Under the pieces are notes generated by a model. The model saw only the letters and a program-made list of their open reading frames with translations. It was not told the DNA's origin and searched no databases. A stretch of DNA of 41,334 bases, taken from NCBI GenBank assembly GCA_022841465.1, contig JALHRL010000001.1:326632-367965 (forward strand), given 5' to 3'. This document shows, piece by piece, positions 32,233 to 41,334 of the stretch. Source of the stretch: Bacteroidia bacterium. GTDB lineage: Bacteria; Bacteroidota; Bacteroidia; B-17B0; Aurantibacillaceae. Positions within the stretch are counted from its first letter, which is position 1; each line of letters starts with the position of its first letter. The position numbers and the translations under genes are program-made.

Positions 32233-33555
32233 ATGAAAATTGCAGTTATAGGTACAGGTTATGTTGGATTAGTTACAGGAACTTGTTTTGCCGAAGTTGG
32301 TGTAGATGTTACTTGTGTTGATATTGACGAGAAAAAAATAGAAAATCTTAAAAAAGGCATTCTCCCCATTTACGAGCCGGGTTTGGAAGAAATGGTTTTA
32401 AGAAATACAACTAAAAACCGTTTACATTTTTCTACTTCCTTAAAAGACAGCATTCAAAACGCAGAAGTTGTTTTTATTGCGGTTGGTACTCCACCCGATG
32501 AAGATGGATCTGCCGATTTAAAATATGTTTTAGGTGTTGCATCTTCTATTGGAGAACACATGGCGCACCCCTTAGTTGTTGTTACAAAATCTACCGTACC
32601 TGTTAGCACAGCAGAAAAAGTAAGAAAAGCAGTGCAAACACAGTTAGATAAACGAAATTCTAAATTAGATTTTTATGTTGCATCTAATCCTGAATTTTTA
32701 AAAGAAGGAGCCGCAATAGAAGATTTTATGAAGCCGGATAGAATTGTTGTTGGAACCGATAGAACAGAAGCAGAAGAAATTATGCGCAAATTGTACAAAC
32801 CATTTTTAATGAATGGTCATCCTATTATTTTTATGGATATTCCTTCTGCTGAAATGACAAAGTATGCTGCTAATGCAATGCTTGCTACAAAAATTAGTTT
32901 CATGAATGATGTTGCCAATTTATGCGAAATAATGGGCGCTGATGTAAACATGGTTCGTAAAGGAATTGGTAGCGATGGGCGAATTGGTCCGAAGTTTATT
33001 TATCCGGGCGTTGGTTATGGGGGAAGCTGTTTCCCAAAAGATGTAAAAGCATTAATTAAAACAGCAAAAGAACATAAATACGATATGCGTATTTTAAATG
33101 CGGTTGAAAACGTAAACGAAGCACAAAAAGAAGTTTTATTTAATAAAGTTAGAACTCATTATAATAATAATTTAAAAGGAAAAACATTTGCTCTTTGGGG
33201 ATTATCCTTTAAACCTAAAACGGATGATATGCGTGAAGCACCATCCTTGGTTATTATAGAGAAATTATTAGCTGCCGGTGCCAGCGTGGTTGCTTATGAT
33301 CCTGTAGCCATGCACGAAGCAAAAAGAATTTTAGGTGATACTATCTCATATTGTACAGATATGTATGATACCTTAAACAATGCCGATGCATTATTAATTG
33401 TAACTGAATGGCCTGAATTTAGAGTGCCTGATTTTGAAGAATTGAATAAGCGCTTAAAAGCAAAAGTTTTATTTGATGGTAGAAATATTTTTGACGCTAA
33501 AGACATGAAAGAATTGGGTTACGATTATTATTGTATTGGAATAAAAACAAAATAA
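32233..33555 (+). CDS. ugd: UDP-glucose 6-dehydrogenase
   Basis: The 440-residue enzyme oxidises UDP-glucose twice with NAD to UDP-glucuronate. Visible blocks: Rossmann '[12 protein letters not shown]' at 5-16, '[13 protein letters not shown]', '[20 protein letters not shown]' and the catalytic Cys266 in '[10 protein letters not shown]'; a third Rossmann-like C-terminal domain holds '[18 protein letters not shown]'. Its product is the direct substrate of the next gene's decarboxylase, which begins 8 bases later. It belongs to the nucleotide-sugar operon with the upstream DegT aminotransferase. Confidence 0.95.
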   Translation: MKIAVIGTGYVGLVTGTCFAEVGVDVTCVDIDEKKIENLKKGILPIYEPGLEEMVLRNTTKNRLHFSTSLKDSIQNAEVVFIAVGTPPDEDGSADLKYVLGVASSIGEHMAHPLVVVTKSTVPVSTAEKVRKAVQTQLDKRNSKLDFYVASNPEFLKEGAAIEDFMKPDRIVVGTDRTEAEEIMRKLYKPFLMNGHPIIFMDIPSAEMTKYAANAMLATKISFMNDVANLCEIMGADVNMVRKGIGSDGRIGPKFIYPGVGYGGSCFPKDVKALIKTAKEHKYDMRILNAVENVNEAQKEVLFNKVRTHYNNNLKGKTFALWGLSFKPKTDDMREAPSLVIIEKLLAAGASVVAYDPVAMHEAKRILGDTISYCTDMYDTLNNADALLIVTEWPEFRVPDFEELNKRLKAKVLFDGRNIFDAKDMKELGYDYYCIGIKTK

Positions 33556-33563
33556 AAAAGTTT

Positions 33564-34541
33564 ATGAAAAGAGTTTTAATAACCGGTGCGGCAGGATTTT
33601 TAGGTTCGCATTTATGTGATAAATTTATTAATAACGGTTATCAGGTTGTTGGGATGGACAATTTAATAACCGGCGATTTAAAAAACATTGAACACTTATT
33701 TAAATTAAAGGAATTTGAATTTTACCATCACGATGTTTCAAAATTTATTCATGTTCCGGGTAACATCGATTATATTTTACACTTTGCTTCACCGGCCTCA
33801 CCAATTGATTATTTAAAAATTCCAATACAAACGCTAAAGGTTTCTTCATTAGGAACTCACAACGTATTAGGTTTGGCACGTGTGAAGAAAGCACGCGTAT
33901 TAGTGGCATCAACCAGCGAAGTTTATGGCGATCCTCACGTTCATCCGCAAACCGAAGATTATTGGGGGAATGTAAACCCGGTTGGTCCTCGTGGCTGCTA
34001 CGACGAAGCAAAACGTTTTATGGAAGCCTTAACAATGGCTTACCACAATACACATAATTTAGAAACAAGAATAGTAAGAATATTTAACACCTATGGACCA
34101 CGAATGCGTTTAAATGATGGGCGTGTTTTACCTGCGTTTATTGGCCAAGCTTTAAGAGGCGAAGATTTAACCATGTTTGGAGACGGAAGTCAAACTCGTA
34201 GTTTTTGTTTTGTAGATGATTTAGTGGAAGGCATTTACCGATTGTTATTAAGTGATTACCACCTGCCGGTAAACATTGGAAACCCACAAGAAATTACCAT
34301 TAAAGAATTTGGTGAAGAAATTTTAAAGTTAACCGGAGCCAACCAAAAATTAATTTCACTTCCGTTGCCAAAAGATGATCCTAAGCAAAGAAGACCGGAT
34401 ATAAGCCTCGCTAAAAAAATATTAAACTGGGAACCAAAAGTTGAGCGCGCCGAAGGATTAAAAATCACTTACGAATATTTTAAAACCTTAACAAAAGAAG
34501 ATCTTTATAAAACAGAGCACAGAGAATTTGCAAATAAATAA
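33564..34541 (+). CDS. UDP-glucuronate decarboxylase (UDP-xylose synthase, SDR family)
   Basis: From ATG 33564 the 325-residue protein begins with '[17 protein letters not shown]', the SDR NAD-binding loop. '[20 protein letters not shown]' and Y146-xxx-K150 (GCYDEAKR) are hallmarks of UDP-glucuronate decarboxylase (UXS). It converts UDP-glucuronate to UDP-xylose in the cytosol. An ATG at 33531 lies in frame but would add 11 residues ahead of the Rossmann strand and overlap ugd, so I choose 33564. It stands directly after ugd, which makes its substrate. Confidence 0.93.
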   Translation: MKRVLITGAAGFLGSHLCDKFINNGYQVVGMDNLITGDLKNIEHLFKLKEFEFYHHDVSKFIHVPGNIDYILHFASPASPIDYLKIPIQTLKVSSLGTHNVLGLARVKKARVLVASTSEVYGDPHVHPQTEDYWGNVNPVGPRGCYDEAKRFMEALTMAYHNTHNLETRIVRIFNTYGPRMRLNDGRVLPAFIGQALRGEDLTMFGDGSQTRSFCFVDDLVEGIYRLLLSDYHLPVNIGNPQEITIKEFGEEILKLTGANQKLISLPLPKDDPKQRRPDISLAKKILNWEPKVERAEGLKITYEYFKTLTKEDLYKTEHREFANK

Positions 34542-34983
34542 ATTGGAACAAAACAATTACATCCACATAACAAATCATCCTTTAACCGATATTCATTATT
34601 TTAAGGATATAAAACTTGTTGTTTCTGTTTTAAGAAAAGAAGCTCCTATTAATTTTGAGAACACCCTTTCGAACTACAAAATTATTTTTGAAATTACAAA
34701 AGGCGATGACATTGTAGTTTTATTTGATACGCGAAATTTAAGTTTTGAAAATGTACCCAAAGAAGTTTTAAATTGTATGGCTAAAAATGAATACAATGTA
34801 AATCAGAAAAAATTTGCAGTTATTTACGAAGGCTTGGGGCAAAAGTTAATGGGTGGCTTATACACAACGTTATACAAACCTTATTCTAGTACTAAACTTT
34901 TTTCGGAAGTGAAAGAAGCTTTTGAATGGTTGGGTGTTTCTAATCCTCAACCCTTAATTAAAATAAGTGGAATTACATTATAA
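34528..34983 (+). CDS. Unrecognised protein, possible STAS/SpoIIAA-like fold
   Basis: I do not recognise a named family with confidence. The protein is about 146-151 residues, soluble, with no signal peptide or membrane helix. Alternating short strands and helices ('[30 protein letters not shown]', written here only to show the pattern in two parts: [14 protein letters not shown] and [16 protein letters not shown]) and a final '[13 protein letters not shown]' helix resemble the STAS/SpoIIAA-like folds of Bacteroidota. The start is a TTG: 34528 overlaps UXS by 14 bases, and TTG 34543 just after the UXS stop is equally possible. Its last 17 bases overlap the acylphosphatase gene. A regulatory or binding role is a guess. 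Confidence 0.55.
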   Translation: MQINKLEQNNYIHITNHPLTDIHYFKDIKLVVSVLRKEAPINFENTLSNYKIIFEITKGDDIVVLFDTRNLSFENVPKEVLNCMAKNEYNVNQKKFAVIYEGLGQKLMGGLYTTLYKPYSSTKLFSEVKEAFEWLGVSNPQPLIKISGITL

Positions 34984-35239
34984 TATTATTGTTAAAGGAA
35001 AAGTTCAGGGGGTATACTATCGTGCAAACGCACAAGTAAAAGCCAATGAATTAAAATTAAGTGGTTATGTAAGAAATTTACACAATGGGGATGTATTAAT
35101 AGAAGCGGAGGGTCATCCTGAAAATTTAAGCAGGTTTATAGATTGGTGTTATTTAGGTTCACCTCGCTCTAAGGTTTCGGAAGTAATAAGTGAAGAAGGT
35201 GATTTACGAGGCTTTAAAACTTTTGAAGTAAAAAAATAA
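34967..35239 (+). CDS. acyP: Acylphosphatase
   Basis: The 90-residue protein has the two acylphosphatase signatures: 'VKGKVQGVYYRANAQVKA' with Arg19 binding phosphate, and 'GYVRNLHNGDVLIEAEG' with Asn37 positioning water. It hydrolyses acyl phosphates in the cytosol. The start is a GTG at 34967 inside the upstream gene (17-base overlap), which gives the normal N-terminal strand; no ATG stands before the first signature. A hairpin terminator follows directly. Confidence 0.92.
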   Translation: MELHYNIIVKGKVQGVYYRANAQVKANELKLSGYVRNLHNGDVLIEAEGHPENLSRFIDWCYLGSPRSKVSEVISEEGDLRGFKTFEVKK

Positions 35240-35268
35240 AAAAGCCACCTTGTTCGGGTGGCTTTTGT
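35238..35268. terminator. Terminator between acylphosphatase and mdh
   Basis: GCCACC and GGTGGC form a 6-bp GC-rich stem, extended by the flanking A-run and T-run, around a 7-base loop. It can work for both convergent genes. Confidence 0.85.
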
Positions 35269-35287
35269 TATACTTCTTATTTAATCT

Positions 35288-36223
35288 TTAAGCTTTCATT
35301 TCACTTAAAACATTATTCATGTTTCTTACTGCTTCAGCACTTTTGTTAAACAAAGCTTGCTCCTCAGCAGTTAATTTGTAGTCAACAATTTTCTCCCAAC
35401 CATTTCTTCCAATAACTACGGGTACACCTAAGCAAATATCTTTTTGTCCGTATTCACCGTCTAAATAAACGCAACATGGGTAAATTTTCTTTTGATCGTT
35501 TAATATCGAATCAACTAAAGCGGCAACTGAAGCCCCAGGAGCATACCAGGCAGAAGTGCCCAACATTCCGGTTAAAGTTGCACCACCAACCATTGTATCT
35601 GCTGCTACTTTTTTTAAAACATCATCAGCTAAAAACTGGCTAACAGGCACACCATTGTATGTAGCTAAACGTGTTAAAGGAATCATGGTAGTGTCTCCAT
35701 GTCCGCCAATAACAGTTCCTGAAATATCACTTGCAGGAGCGTTTAATGCCATTGATAAATAACATTTGAAACGTGAACTATCTAAAATTCCACCCATTCC
35801 AATAATTCTGTTTTTAGGTAATTTGCTTTCTTTTAAAGCAAGGTATGTCATTGTATCCATTGGATTACTTACCACAATTATAATTGCTTTAGGAGAGTGT
35901 TTTAAAATATTTTCTGTAACACCTTTTACAATACCTGCATTTATTCCAATTAATTCTTCACGCGTCATGCCCGGCTTACGCGGAATTCCGCTTGTAATTA
36001 CAACTACATCGCTATTTGCAGTTTTACTATAATCATTTGTACTACCGCTAATGCGTGTATTAAATTTATTTAAAGTAGCTGTTTGCATTAAGTCTAATGC
36101 TTTTCCTTCAGCAAAATTTTCTTTAATGTCTAATATTACTACTTCGCTTGCAATTCTGTTAAGTGCAATATACTCTGCACACGATGCACCTACGTTTCCG
36201 GCGCCAACTACTGTTACTTTCAT
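35288..36223 (-). CDS. mdh: Malate dehydrogenase
   Basis: The 311-residue NAD enzyme oxidises malate to oxaloacetate in the TCA cycle. N-terminal 'VTVVGAGNVGASCAEY' binds NAD. Substrate and catalytic residues are R82 (GIPRKPG), R88, D148 and R151 (ILDSSRF), and H175 (GGHGDTTM). R82 in the mobile loop marks malate rather than lactate specificity. The sequence is of the LDH-like MDH type usual in Bacteroidota. It stands alone and is closed by a terminator shared with acyP. Confidence 0.93.
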   Translation of the reverse strand: MKVTVVGAGNVGASCAEYIALNRIASEVVILDIKENFAEGKALDLMQTATLNKFNTRISGSTNDYSKTANSDVVVITSGIPRKPGMTREELIGINAGIVKGVTENILKHSPKAIIIVVSNPMDTMTYLALKESKLPKNRIIGMGGILDSSRFKCYLSMALNAPASDISGTVIGGHGDTTMIPLTRLATYNGVPVSQFLADDVLKKVAADTMVGGATLTGMLGTSAWYAPGASVAALVDSILNDQKKIYPCCVYLDGEYGQKDICLGVPVVIGRNGWEKIVDYKLTAEEQALFNKSAEAVRNMNNVLSEMKA

Positions 36224-36328
36224 GATATTTGTTTTGAATTAGTGTAATGATTTATGCTATAAATTTATAAATAAAATCAAGGAAATGATGCAAAAAATGA
36301 AAATATTAAAAGCTTCACTTAGTATCTT

Positions 36329-36757
36329 TTAGTTTCCTGCGCAACCCGTATAATTAATGTTGTCTATTGTAAAATTTGCTTTTTTACTCCATTTTTCGCC
36401 ACTTCCGGGATGTGTGCAGGGCTTATTTTCAATTTTTATTTGAATGGAGTGCTCGCCTTCTTCACCACTTTCGTTAAAATCTTTGGCAAAGCTTAAAGAA
36501 TCAAAATTGTGTTTCCATACTAAGGTATCTTTATCTGGAAAAGAAAACACAGCCCTGTTTGTATAAATTTCGGCGTACATAAAAGGTTCTGTAAATGAAG
36601 CCTTCAGTAAAAGTTTAACAGTTTCTTCATTGTCGCTTTCTGCCAATGCTTCAATTACATCATATTTGTTTAAAGGAATTTCAACGTCCGCATCTTTTGG
36701 AACGTTACACGAAGTCAAAACACCGATAAGTACTATAACATTCAAAAATTTCATCAT
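36329..36757 (-). CDS. Small lipoprotein of unknown function
   Basis: A 142-residue protein with a clear lipobox (GVLTSC, Cys17). The mature part is acidic and beta-rich: '[27 protein letters not shown]' is split by family-like Thr/Tyr strands, and a pair of late cysteines ('[13 protein letters not shown]', 'INYTGCAGN') may form a disulfide near the C-terminus, loosely like COG3650-type envelope proteins. Its ATG overlaps the transketolase C-half stop by 4 bases (ATGA), so it is translated from that operon. No function can be given. Confidence 0.7.
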   Translation of the reverse strand: MMKFLNVIVLIGVLTSCNVPKDADVEIPLNKYDVIEALAESDNEETVKLLLKASFTEPFMYAEIYTNRAVFSFPDKDTLVWKHNFDSLSFAKDFNESGEEGEHSIQIKIENKPCTHPGSGEKWSKKANFTIDNINYTGCAGN

Positions 36758-37719
36758 TTCCTTTTTATTACTTTTTCTGCTGCCTGAATTATATTCGCAG
36801 CATCTAAACCATACTTCACCATTAATTCGTCAGGTGTACCGCTTTCGCCAAAACTATCGTTAACGGCAACATATTCTTGCGGAACCGGTAAGCTGCGTGA
36901 TAAAAATTGTGTTACGCTATCCCCCAAACCGCCATTCATTTGATGCTCTTCTGCAGTTACTACGCACTTGGTTTTGGTTACCGATTTTAAAATGGCATCT
37001 GTATCTAAAGGTTTTATTGTATGAATGTTTATTAAATCAACGCTTATTCCTTTTTTCTCCAGTGCATCAGCTGCTTCAATGGCTTTCCAAACCAAATGTC
37101 CGGTTGCAATAATTGTTACATCTTTTCCTTCGTTCAAATGAACTGCTTTGCCAATTTCAAATTTTTGATCGGCAGGTGTAAAATTACCTACAGCAGGGCG
37201 GCCAAAGCGCAAATAAACCGGGCCGTGGTGTGCTGCAATTGCTAAAGTAGCAGCCTTAGTTTGATTGTAATCACAAGGATTAATTACAACCATCCCCGGT
37301 AACATTTTCATTAAACCAATATCTTCTAATATTTGATGTGTAGCACCATCTTCGCCTAATGTTAAACCGGCATGCGAAGCACAAATTTTTACGTTTTTAT
37401 GAGAGTACGCAATGCTTTGTCTTATTTGATCATACACCCTTCCTGTACTAAAGTTTGCAAAGGTCCCTGTAAAAGGAATTTTACCGCCAATGGTTAAACC
37501 GGCTGCAATTCCCATCATATTTGCTTCGGCAATACCTACCTGAAAAAAACGTTCCGGATGTGCTTTTTGAAAAGCGTCCATCTTTAACGATCCGGTTAAA
37601 TCGGCACATAATGCAACTACATTTGGATTGCTTTTTCCTAATTCACTTAAACCCGCACCAAATCCAGAGCGTGTATCTTTTTTTTCTGTAAAGCTGAATT
37701 TATTTAATAAAGGTGTCAT
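36754..37719 (-). CDS. Transketolase, C-terminal subunit of a split enzyme
   Basis: The 321-residue protein contains only the pyrimidine-binding and C-terminal domains: '[23 protein letters not shown]' (Glu that activates TPP), '[22 protein letters not shown]' and '[22 protein letters not shown]'. The partner half is encoded at 39116-39964; together they equal a full transketolase, which exchanges two-carbon units in the non-oxidative pentose phosphate path. The two halves are separated by a vWA-protein gene, which is odd. The gene starts 1 base after the vWA stop, so coupling is tight. Confidence 0.9.
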   Translation of the reverse strand: MTPLLNKFSFTEKKDTRSGFGAGLSELGKSNPNVVALCADLTGSLKMDAFQKAHPERFFQVGIAEANMMGIAAGLTIGGKIPFTGTFANFSTGRVYDQIRQSIAYSHKNVKICASHAGLTLGEDGATHQILEDIGLMKMLPGMVVINPCDYNQTKAATLAIAAHHGPVYLRFGRPAVGNFTPADQKFEIGKAVHLNEGKDVTIIATGHLVWKAIEAADALEKKGISVDLINIHTIKPLDTDAILKSVTKTKCVVTAEEHQMNGGLGDSVTQFLSRSLPVPQEYVAVNDSFGESGTPDELMVKYGLDAANIIQAAEKVIKRK

Positions 37720-39096
37720 TTAATAAAGCTGAATATTTGATGTTGTGTTACTTTTTATTTCAAAATTTCTTTCAATTGTTCTGATGGTTTCCGTTAAGTT
37801 ACCATACCTGAAAACAACTTTGTATTTGCCCGGTTGTAAATATATTATTTCATTTACTAAAGTAGAATTTAAGTTATACACCCATTCCACATTTTTTCCA
37901 TCATCTGTATAAATACTTCCATGCCCTGTACCTAATTTTTTAACATAGGCCGTGCCGGCAGTTGGAATAGTAATAGAATTGGTTGCCCCTTCTTTTATTT
38001 CAACGCCTTTCATTTTTATTCTGGGAAGAGTTAAAATTTCCAAATCATATTTACCTACAATTAATTTTTCTGTTTTACCAAATTCTTGAACAAGCAAAGT
38101 ATTTTCTTCATTGATTTTTCTAATTACAGTTGCCGGAAAGTTTTTTCCAATAGGGCCGCTTAAATCTAATTTTAAAAAGCCCTGTGGTGCATCTAACGGA
38201 ATGGTATTGTGTTTTCCTCTAACAATACTAATGTTTTTCTTCTCCACCGGCGGCACAGTGTGCACATATAAATCGTATTTTAAATCAGGGTCTAATACCA
38301 ATGTGTCCGGGTTTCCTTTTACATTAATGGTATGCACATAATTGTATTTAATTTTATTGGTACCCGCTTCGTAAAAAGTCATGTTAACAGCTGTTTCGGT
38401 TGGCTTTTTTGTAATATCCAGCAAATCTACCTGAATGGTTGTTTGGGTAATGGCTTCCGTAATAACCAACTTTAGTACATCTTTAAAATTAGCTTCATTA
38501 CTTACATCGTAAAATTTGCCCATGCATCCAAACACATCTGCAAACTTTACATCTAAACCAACTCCAATTACAAATGGCTTTAAAAATATTCCTTTCTTCT
38601 GCATTTCAATAGAAACCTGGCAGGGGTTACCTCCACACTCTTCAATACCATCGGTAATAAGTATCACAATGTTTCTACAGTTAGAACAAGGAGTAAAATC
38701 TGCAGTACACTCTCCCAAGCTATAAGCAATGGGTGTTGTGCCCATTGGCTCCAATTTTTTTATTCTGTCTTTTATTTTTTGCGAATTTGTTTTTACGGGA
38801 GCAAAGGGCACTTCCAATTTTGTGTCTTTACAATTTCTGTCGGGTTGAAAAAAAGTGGTGTGTCCGTAACAACGTAAAGCAACTTCTAAATTGGGTTCGT
38901 TTTTCAAACTGTCTAAAAACTCGCCCATTACTTTTTTTGCAACATCTATTTTTACATTGCTGCTCCACGGAGCATACATGCTATAGCTATCATCAAAAAT
39001 AAAAAGTATGCGATTGGTTACTTGTGATTTAAGATTTAAGTTCGTAGAAGTTAGAAATAAAATAAGTAAAAGAGATTTTTTTATTGAATTCCGCAT
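37720..39096 (-). CDS. Secreted von Willebrand factor A domain protein
   Basis: A signal peptide (1-24, ending NLKSQ) precedes a vWA domain (about 28-215) with a MIDAS motif DDSYS and later Thr/Asp residues ('GTTPIAYSLGEC', 'ILITDGIEECGGNPC'). Several Cys (C62, C75 region and CGGNPC) suggest disulfides. The rest (about 220-458) shows repeated short beta domains of PEGA/carboxypeptidase-regulatory type ('LYVHTVPPVEKKNISIVRGKHN', split in reading; 'GKYDLEILTLPRI'; 'LQPGKYKVVFRYGN'). The protein likely acts in the periplasm or outside, in metal-dependent protein binding. Its gene stands between the transketolase halves; no link to sugar metabolism is evident. Confidence 0.82.
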   Translation of the reverse strand: MRNSIKKSLLLILFLTSTNLNLKSQVTNRILFIFDDSYSMYAPWSSNVKIDVAKKVMGEFLDSLKNEPNLEVALRCYGHTTFFQPDRNCKDTKLEVPFAPVKTNSQKIKDRIKKLEPMGTTPIAYSLGECTADFTPCSNCRNIVILITDGIEECGGNPCQVSIEMQKKGIFLKPFVIGVGLDVKFADVFGCMGKFYDVSNEANFKDVLKLVITEAITQTTIQVDLLDITKKPTETAVNMTFYEAGTNKIKYNYVHTINVKGNPDTLVLDPDLKYDLYVHTVPPVEKKNISIVRGKHNTIPLDAPQGFLKLDLSGPIGKNFPATVIRKINEENTLLVQEFGKTEKLIVGKYDLEILTLPRIKMKGVEIKEGATNSITIPTAGTAYVKKLGTGHGSIYTDDGKNVEWVYNLNSTLVNEIIYLQPGKYKVVFRYGNLTETIRTIERNFEIKSNTTSNIQLY

Positions 39097-39115
39097 TACT
39101 TCTTAAATCTTACTT

Positions 39116-39964
39116 TTAATAATCTCCAACTGTTTCAGGTAATTGTGCCAATGCTTTTTGCAACTGTTCATCGTTAGGAGCCGAACCGTGCCATTTATGA
39201 GTTCCCATCATATAATCTACACCCATTCCCATTTCTGTTCGCATTAAAATCACAATGGGTTTCCCTTTTCCTAAATAAATTTTCGCGTTGTTTAATCCTT
39301 TAATTACCGCTTCTAAATTATTTCCATTCTCAATTTCTAAAGTTGTCCAGCCAAATGCTTCAAACTTTGCTTTCAAATTTCCTAATGATAAAACATTATC
39401 TACATCTCCATCTATTTGTCGTCCGTTATAATCTATTGTTGCAATGTAATTATCAATTTTGTTGGCGGCAGCATACATGGCAGCTTCCCATATTTGCCCT
39501 TCTTGTAATTCTCCATCACCGTGTAAAGAAAATATTATTCCTGAATCGTTGTTTAACTTTTTAGTAATGGCTGCTCCAATTGCCACGCTCATTCCTTGCC
39601 CTAATGAGCCGGATGCAATTCTTATTCCCGGTAATCCTTCGTGTGTTGTTGGATGCCCTTGTAAACGGGTGTTTAGTTTTCGAAAAGTATTTAATTCCTT
39701 AACCGGGAAAAATCCTGAACGTGAAAGCACACTGTAATAAACGGGGCTAATATGACCATTACTTAAGAAAAATAAATCCTCGCCTTTTCCATCCATGCTA
39801 AATTTAGAAGCATCGTACTTCAACACTGATTTATAAAGTGCAACAAAATATTCTACACAACCTAGCGATCCGCCGGGGTGCCCTGAACTAACAGCGTGCA
39901 CCATTCTAACAATATCTCTGCGCACCTGTGTGCATAGTAACTCTAAATCCTTTAAATTGTCCAT
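39116..39964 (-). CDS. Transketolase, N-terminal (TPP-binding) subunit of a split enzyme
   Basis: The 282-residue protein is the TPP pyrophosphate-binding domain. Motifs: 'SGHPGGSLGCVEYFVALY', 'ASGSLGQGMSVAIGAA', the metal/TPP motif 'HGDGELQEGQIWEAA' and 'DYNGRQIDG'. It needs the C-terminal half (36754-37719) for activity. The vWA gene lies 19 bases downstream, then the C-half. Split transketolases are common in many bacteria, but usually with adjacent genes. Confidence 0.9.
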   Translation of the reverse strand: MDNLKDLELLCTQVRRDIVRMVHAVSSGHPGGSLGCVEYFVALYKSVLKYDASKFSMDGKGEDLFFLSNGHISPVYYSVLSRSGFFPVKELNTFRKLNTRLQGHPTTHEGLPGIRIASGSLGQGMSVAIGAAITKKLNNDSGIIFSLHGDGELQEGQIWEAAMYAAANKIDNYIATIDYNGRQIDGDVDNVLSLGNLKAKFEAFGWTTLEIENGNNLEAVIKGLNNAKIYLGKGKPIVILMRTEMGMGVDYMMGTHKWHGSAPNDEQLQKALAQLPETVGDY

Positions 39965-40068
39965 TCTTATAAAATAACGGTAAAAATACTATAAAGTAAC
40001 TGCCCGTGAATGTTTGTTAAAAACAAAAAATTCTGTTGAAAACTAACAGCATTAATTTAGCTACCCCT

Positions 40069-40099
40069 TTTGAAAGCCTTGCCATTATTGGTATATTTG
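40069..40099 (+). promoter_or_regulatory. Consensus Bacteroidota promoter of ychF
   Basis: TTTG (40069-40072), 19 bases, then TATATTTG (40092-40099) fits the TTTG/TAnnTTTG consensus exactly. The ATG at 40119 lies about 15 bases after the expected start of transcription. Confidence 0.75.
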
Positions 40100-40118
40100 C
40101 GGGTTACAAAAAAAATAT

Positions 40119-41219
40119 ATGGCACTAAAGTGTGGAATTGTAGGATTACCCAATGTAGGTAAATCAACTTTATTTAATTGCTTAAGCAATGCAAAGGCGC
40201 AGGCGGCAAACTTTCCGTTTTGCACCATTGAACCAAATGTGGGAACAATTACTGTGCCCGATGAACGATTAAATAAACTTGCAGAATTGGTTAGCCCTGA
40301 AAGAATAATGCCAACTACTGTTGAAATTGTAGATATTGCAGGTTTGGTAAAAGGTGCAAGCAAAGGCGAAGGCTTAGGAAACAAATTTTTGGCAAACATC
40401 AGGGAGTGTAATGCTATTCTGCATGTTTTACGCTGTTTTGATGATCCCAATGTGGTGCATGTTGATGGTAGTGTTGATCCGGTGCGTGATAAAGAAATTA
40501 TTGATACCGAACTTCAGTTGAAGGATTTAGAAAGCATTGAAACTAAAATTAAAAAATACGAGAAGTTAGCTAAAACAGGAACTGACAAAGAAGCGGTAAA
40601 AATTTTCAACACTTTAATGAAGTTTAAAGAAACTTTGGAAAGCGGCAAATCTGCACGCGCTTGTCAGGTTGATGAAAATGAATTAGAATATGTTACCGAT
40701 TTACATTTACTTACCATTAAGCCCGTAATGTATGTTTGTAATGTAGATGAGGCTTCTGCAAAATCGGGTAATAAATTTGTAGATGCGGTGCGTGAGGCTG
40801 TAAAAAATGAAAGCGCTGAAATTTTAGTAATTACAGCACAAATGGAAAGTGAAATAGCTGCTTTGGAAACCTATGAAGAAAAACAAATGTTTTTAGCCGA
40901 TTTAGGATTAGATGAACCTGGTGTAAATAAATTAATTAAAGCAGCTTACAAATTATTGAATTTACAAACGTATTTTACTGCAGGAGTAAAAGAGGTGCGA
41001 GCGTGGACTATTGAAAAAGGTTATAAAGCACCGCAAGCAGCAGGAGTAATACACACCGATTTTGAAAAAGGTTTTATTAAAGCAGAAGTAATGAGTTACA
41101 ACGATTTTGTTCATTATGGTACAGAAGCAGCTTGCAGAGATAACGGTAAACTAAGAATTGAAGGGAAAGAATACGTGGTAAATGATGGCGATGTAATGCA
41201 TTTTAGGTTTAATGTGTAA
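40119..41219 (+). CDS. ychF: Redox-regulated ATPase YchF (Obg family)
   Basis: The 366-residue protein has the P-loop GLPNVGKST (7-15), 'FPFCTIEPNVG', 'VDIAGLVKGASKGEGLGN' and the altered G4 motif NVDE (MYVCNVDE) in place of NKxD, which explains preference for ATP over GTP. A coiled-coil insertion ('KDLESIETKIKKYEKLAK') and a C-terminal TGS domain ('RAWTIEKGYKAPQAAGVIH') complete the normal layout. It binds ribosomes and affects stress responses; the function is well known but broad. No irregularities. Confidence 0.95.
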   Translation: MALKCGIVGLPNVGKSTLFNCLSNAKAQAANFPFCTIEPNVGTITVPDERLNKLAELVSPERIMPTTVEIVDIAGLVKGASKGEGLGNKFLANIRECNAILHVLRCFDDPNVVHVDGSVDPVRDKEIIDTELQLKDLESIETKIKKYEKLAKTGTDKEAVKIFNTLMKFKETLESGKSARACQVDENELEYVTDLHLLTIKPVMYVCNVDEASAKSGNKFVDAVREAVKNESAEILVITAQMESEIAALETYEEKQMFLADLGLDEPGVNKLIKAAYKLLNLQTYFTAGVKEVRAWTIEKGYKAPQAAGVIHTDFEKGFIKAEVMSYNDFVHYGTEAACRDNGKLRIEGKEYVVNDGDVMHFRFNV

Positions 41220-41270
41220 CAACCGGTTTTTAACCACATAGGGTCATAGAAAAGTATGGAAAGAAAATGA

Positions 41271-41323
41271 ATTAAGAAACACACATAAGAAAAATTTGCA
41301 TTGCAAATTCCTGTGTGCTTAAT
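41271..41323. repeat. Palindromic intergenic element after ychF
   Basis: Nested inverted repeats: ATTAAG (41271-41276) with CTTAAT (41318-41323), CACACA (41280-41285) with TGTGTG (41312-41317), and AATTTGCA with TGCAAATT around 41293-41309. Upstream text ('accacatagggtcatag', 41233-41249) looks like the start of a repeat family. No coding potential is seen from 41220 to the window end. Confidence 0.5.
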
Positions 41324-41334
41324 ATAGTTCGTAA

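Noticed and set aside
33531-33563. Upstream ATG for the UDP-glucuronate decarboxylase
   Set aside because: It lies inside ugd and adds a Lys/Asn-rich tail before the Rossmann strand; ATG 33564 gives the normal N-terminus.

Overview
The window is an AT-rich stretch of a Bacteroidota chromosome, probably from a Flavobacteriales- or Sphingobacteriales-like lineage; I cannot place it more finely. The evidence is two proteins with C-terminal type IX secretion sorting domains, several Bacteroidota-style promoters (TTTG, about 19 bp, TAnnTTTG), many short-lipobox lipoproteins, SpoIIE/SiaC-type signalling proteins, and a housekeeping set (dnaA, rnr, purN, lgt, mdh, ychF). I see no tRNA, rRNA, CRISPR array, transposase or phage gene, and no gene-free stretch longer than 300 bases.

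Region 1 (1-6563): the 3' part of a secreted FG-GAP repeat protein; a signalling module resembling SiaA/SiaB/SiaC (a kinase with two tandem HATPase-like domains, a SiaC-type phosphoprotein, and a convergent membrane-anchored SpoIIE phosphatase); and a P-type cation ATPase.

Region 2 (6650-21348) is a sulfur-compound island and the most interesting part. It holds a TauE/SafE exporter, two CstB-like persulfide dioxygenase-rhodanese fusions, two single-domain rhodaneses (one a lipoprotein), a T9SS Kelch-like protein, a lipoprotein-type methyltransferase, a 41-residue membrane peptide and a UspA protein. A split YeeE/YedE transporter, a membrane-anchored TsdA-like dihaem cytochrome, a periplasmic DsrE-like protein, an OprD-like porin, a Tat-exported SoxB-like hydrolase and a Crp/Fnr regulator follow. 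Six intergenic copies of a 16-bp dyad (TGTAACA-NN-TGTWACN) lie in front of its transcription units. In four of them the dyad centre is about 30 bp upstream of a -7 element, the geometry of a class II Crp-type activator site. No SoxAX, SoxYZ or SoxCD is present. My model is that thiosulfate or tetrathionate enters by the porin, is interconverted by TsdA or cleaved by the SoxB-like enzyme in the periplasm, and is imported by YeeE. Cytoplasmic persulfide would then be oxidised by the CstB-like enzymes, with sulfite leaving by TauE, all under the Crp/Fnr protein.

Region 3 (21345-30544, mostly minus strand): outer-membrane protein, dihaem lipoprotein, esterase, RNase R, PurN, Lgt (plus strand), DnaA, and a 5'-nucleotidase split into two genes in swapped order. 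Region 4 (30623-35239, plus strand): thioesterase, then nucleotide-sugar genes (DegT-family aminotransferase, UDP-glucose dehydrogenase, UDP-glucuronate decarboxylase), a protein I do not recognise and acylphosphatase. Region 5 (35288-41334): malate dehydrogenase, a small lipoprotein, a split transketolase with a von Willebrand A protein gene between its halves, the ATPase YchF, and a palindromic intergenic element at the edge.
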